From Variovorax paradoxus (GTDB lineage Bacteria; Pseudomonadota; Gammaproteobacteria; Burkholderiales; Burkholderiaceae_C): a stretch of 64,000 bases of DNA. Positions within the stretch are counted from its first letter, which is position 1. Each line of letters starts with the position of its first letter. A program made the translations under genes and the position numbers. The stretch covers positions 119,821-183,820 of the forward strand of contig NZ_JAGGNV010000011.1 of NCBI RefSeq assembly GCF_018614955.1. The letters run 5' to 3'. Positions 63,342-64,000 of the stretch are shown here, in pieces. The notes beneath the pieces were generated by a model. It made no database searches, was not told the DNA's origin, and saw nothing but the letters and a program-made list of their open reading frames with translations.

Positions 63342-64000
63342 ATGACCACCTTCATCGCTCCCTCTGCCGGCCCGGCCGCGACCAGCCAGCCGCTCACGTC
63401 CTCCGGCCCGCGCGCCCGCGCGGCCGACGAGCCGCAGGGCCGTCGTTTCGGCGAGATGCTCGAGCGCTCGCGCGCCGCCGGTGCGCGGAAGTCCGAGGCA
63501 TCGCCGGACGCAGCGCCTGCCGAGGCCGCTGCACTTGCGAAGCCGGAGCGCGGCGCGGACAAGAAGGACGAGCTCGTCTCCGATCTGCTGGCCTTCGCGC
63601 TGTTCGCGCCCGCGCCGGCTGCGGTTCAACCGGCGACCGCTTCGACGCCCGCCGCCGGCGTGCCGGGCGAAGCCAAGGCAGAGCTGTCGATGGCAACGGA
63701 TGTTGCACAGGACCCCTTGCTTGCGCAGACGCCGGCGGCGGCCTTGACCGAAGCCGGCACCGAAGCAGCAGCCAGCACGCTCCCCGCAGCGCAGGACGCA
63801 GGCGCGGAAGCGAAAGCGCTTCCCGCACAAGCGGCCGCAGCGCAGGCCGACATCGCCAAGGCAGTGCCTGCGGCAACGGACGCGAGCGCTGCAGACGCCG
63901 TCGCGCCGGCAGCCGTCGCCACCATGCCGCTGCCGCCGGCCGCAAGCGCCCTGCCCGCGGCAAAGGCCCCGGCCGCCGGCGCAGCCGCACCGGCATCGGC
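63342..64000 (+). CDS. fliK: Flagellar hook-length control protein FliK, N-terminal part
   Basis: Continues past the right edge; 219 codons are visible. The visible part is Ala/Pro-rich and low complexity (MTTFIAPSAGPAATSQPLTS, then FGEMLERSRAAGARKSE, then long Ala-rich stretches), as expected for the ruler region of FliK. The diagnostic C-terminal domain is outside the window, so the name rests on position after fliJ. A second fliK-like gene lies at 51887-53155. Confidence 0.85.
   Translation, partial: MTTFIAPSAGPAATSQPLTSSGPRARAADEPQGRRFGEMLERSRAAGARKSEASPDAAPAEAAALAKPERGADKKDELVSDLLAFALFAPAPAAVQPATASTPAAGVPGEAKAELSMATDVAQDPLLAQTPAAALTEAGTEAAASTLPAAQDAGAEAKALPAQAAAAQADIAKAVPAATDASAADAVAPAAVATMPLPPAASALPAAKAPAAGAAAPAS

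Overview
This is a GC-rich bacterial chromosome segment from a betaproteobacterium of the order Burkholderiales, family Comamonadaceae; a Variovorax-like genome fits best. The reasons are the folC-SPOR-cvpA-purF-metZ gene order, the flhDC-motAB-che-flhBAFG-fliA flagellar layout, the prfB frameshift site and a family of roughly 80 bp GC-rich intergenic repeats that I recognise from this family. The genus is an inference; no rRNA gene is present to settle it.

Positions 1-20040 are core metabolism. A minus-strand operon runs folC, a SPOR-domain protein, cvpA, purF and metZ (cut by the left edge). It is followed by an ArsC/YffB-like protein, a secreted protein of unknown function, ppnP, argG, a Gly-rich membrane protein coupled to murB, yajQ, a retropepsin-like protease, a ridA-plsY-ybaK block, a Tas-like aldo/keto reductase, an alpha/beta hydrolase, prfB with its programmed +1 frameshift, a HAD phosphatase, pepN and fbp. 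A tRNA-Thr(CGT) with its own promoter and terminator ends this part.

Positions 20136-33800 look more accessory. A run of small envelope genes includes an SGNH-like lipoprotein, a collagen-like lipoprotein and a glycine-zipper lipoprotein. After it come DUF3309 coupled to an acyl desaturase, a Crp/Fnr regulator, pcm, an isoquinoline-1-oxidoreductase-type molybdenum hydroxylase with its own di-haem cytochrome, an alpha/beta-hydrolase/adenylate cyclase fusion, a double CDGSH protein, an FHA protein, and a coupled pair of a DUF3182 ATP-grasp-like protein and an alpha/beta hydrolase.

Positions 33809-64000 are a flagellar and chemotaxis cluster. On the minus strand the transcriptional order is fliE, fliC, flaG, fliD, fliS, fliT, a fliK-like gene, an flhB C-domain paralogue, flhD, flhC, motA, motB, cheA, an EAL-like/HDOD protein, cheR, cheD, cheB, cheY, cheZ, flhB, flhA, flhF, flhG and fliA. 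On the plus strand fliF, G, H, I, J and K run off the right edge. FlhDC is the expected master regulator and FliA (sigma-28) the late-gene sigma factor; a textbook sigma-28 promoter lies upstream of fliC.

No clearly new defence or mobile system was found. The points most worth checking are: an FlhG whose P-loop has lost its lysines; an FlhF with about 400 extra C-terminal residues; a paired second FliK and FlhB C-domain; a tandem duplication that supplies the flhC ribosome binding site; a GC-rich repeat fused to the 5' end of cheD; an AT-rich leader upstream of flhDC; and the collagen-like lipoprotein neighbourhood next to tRNA-Thr.
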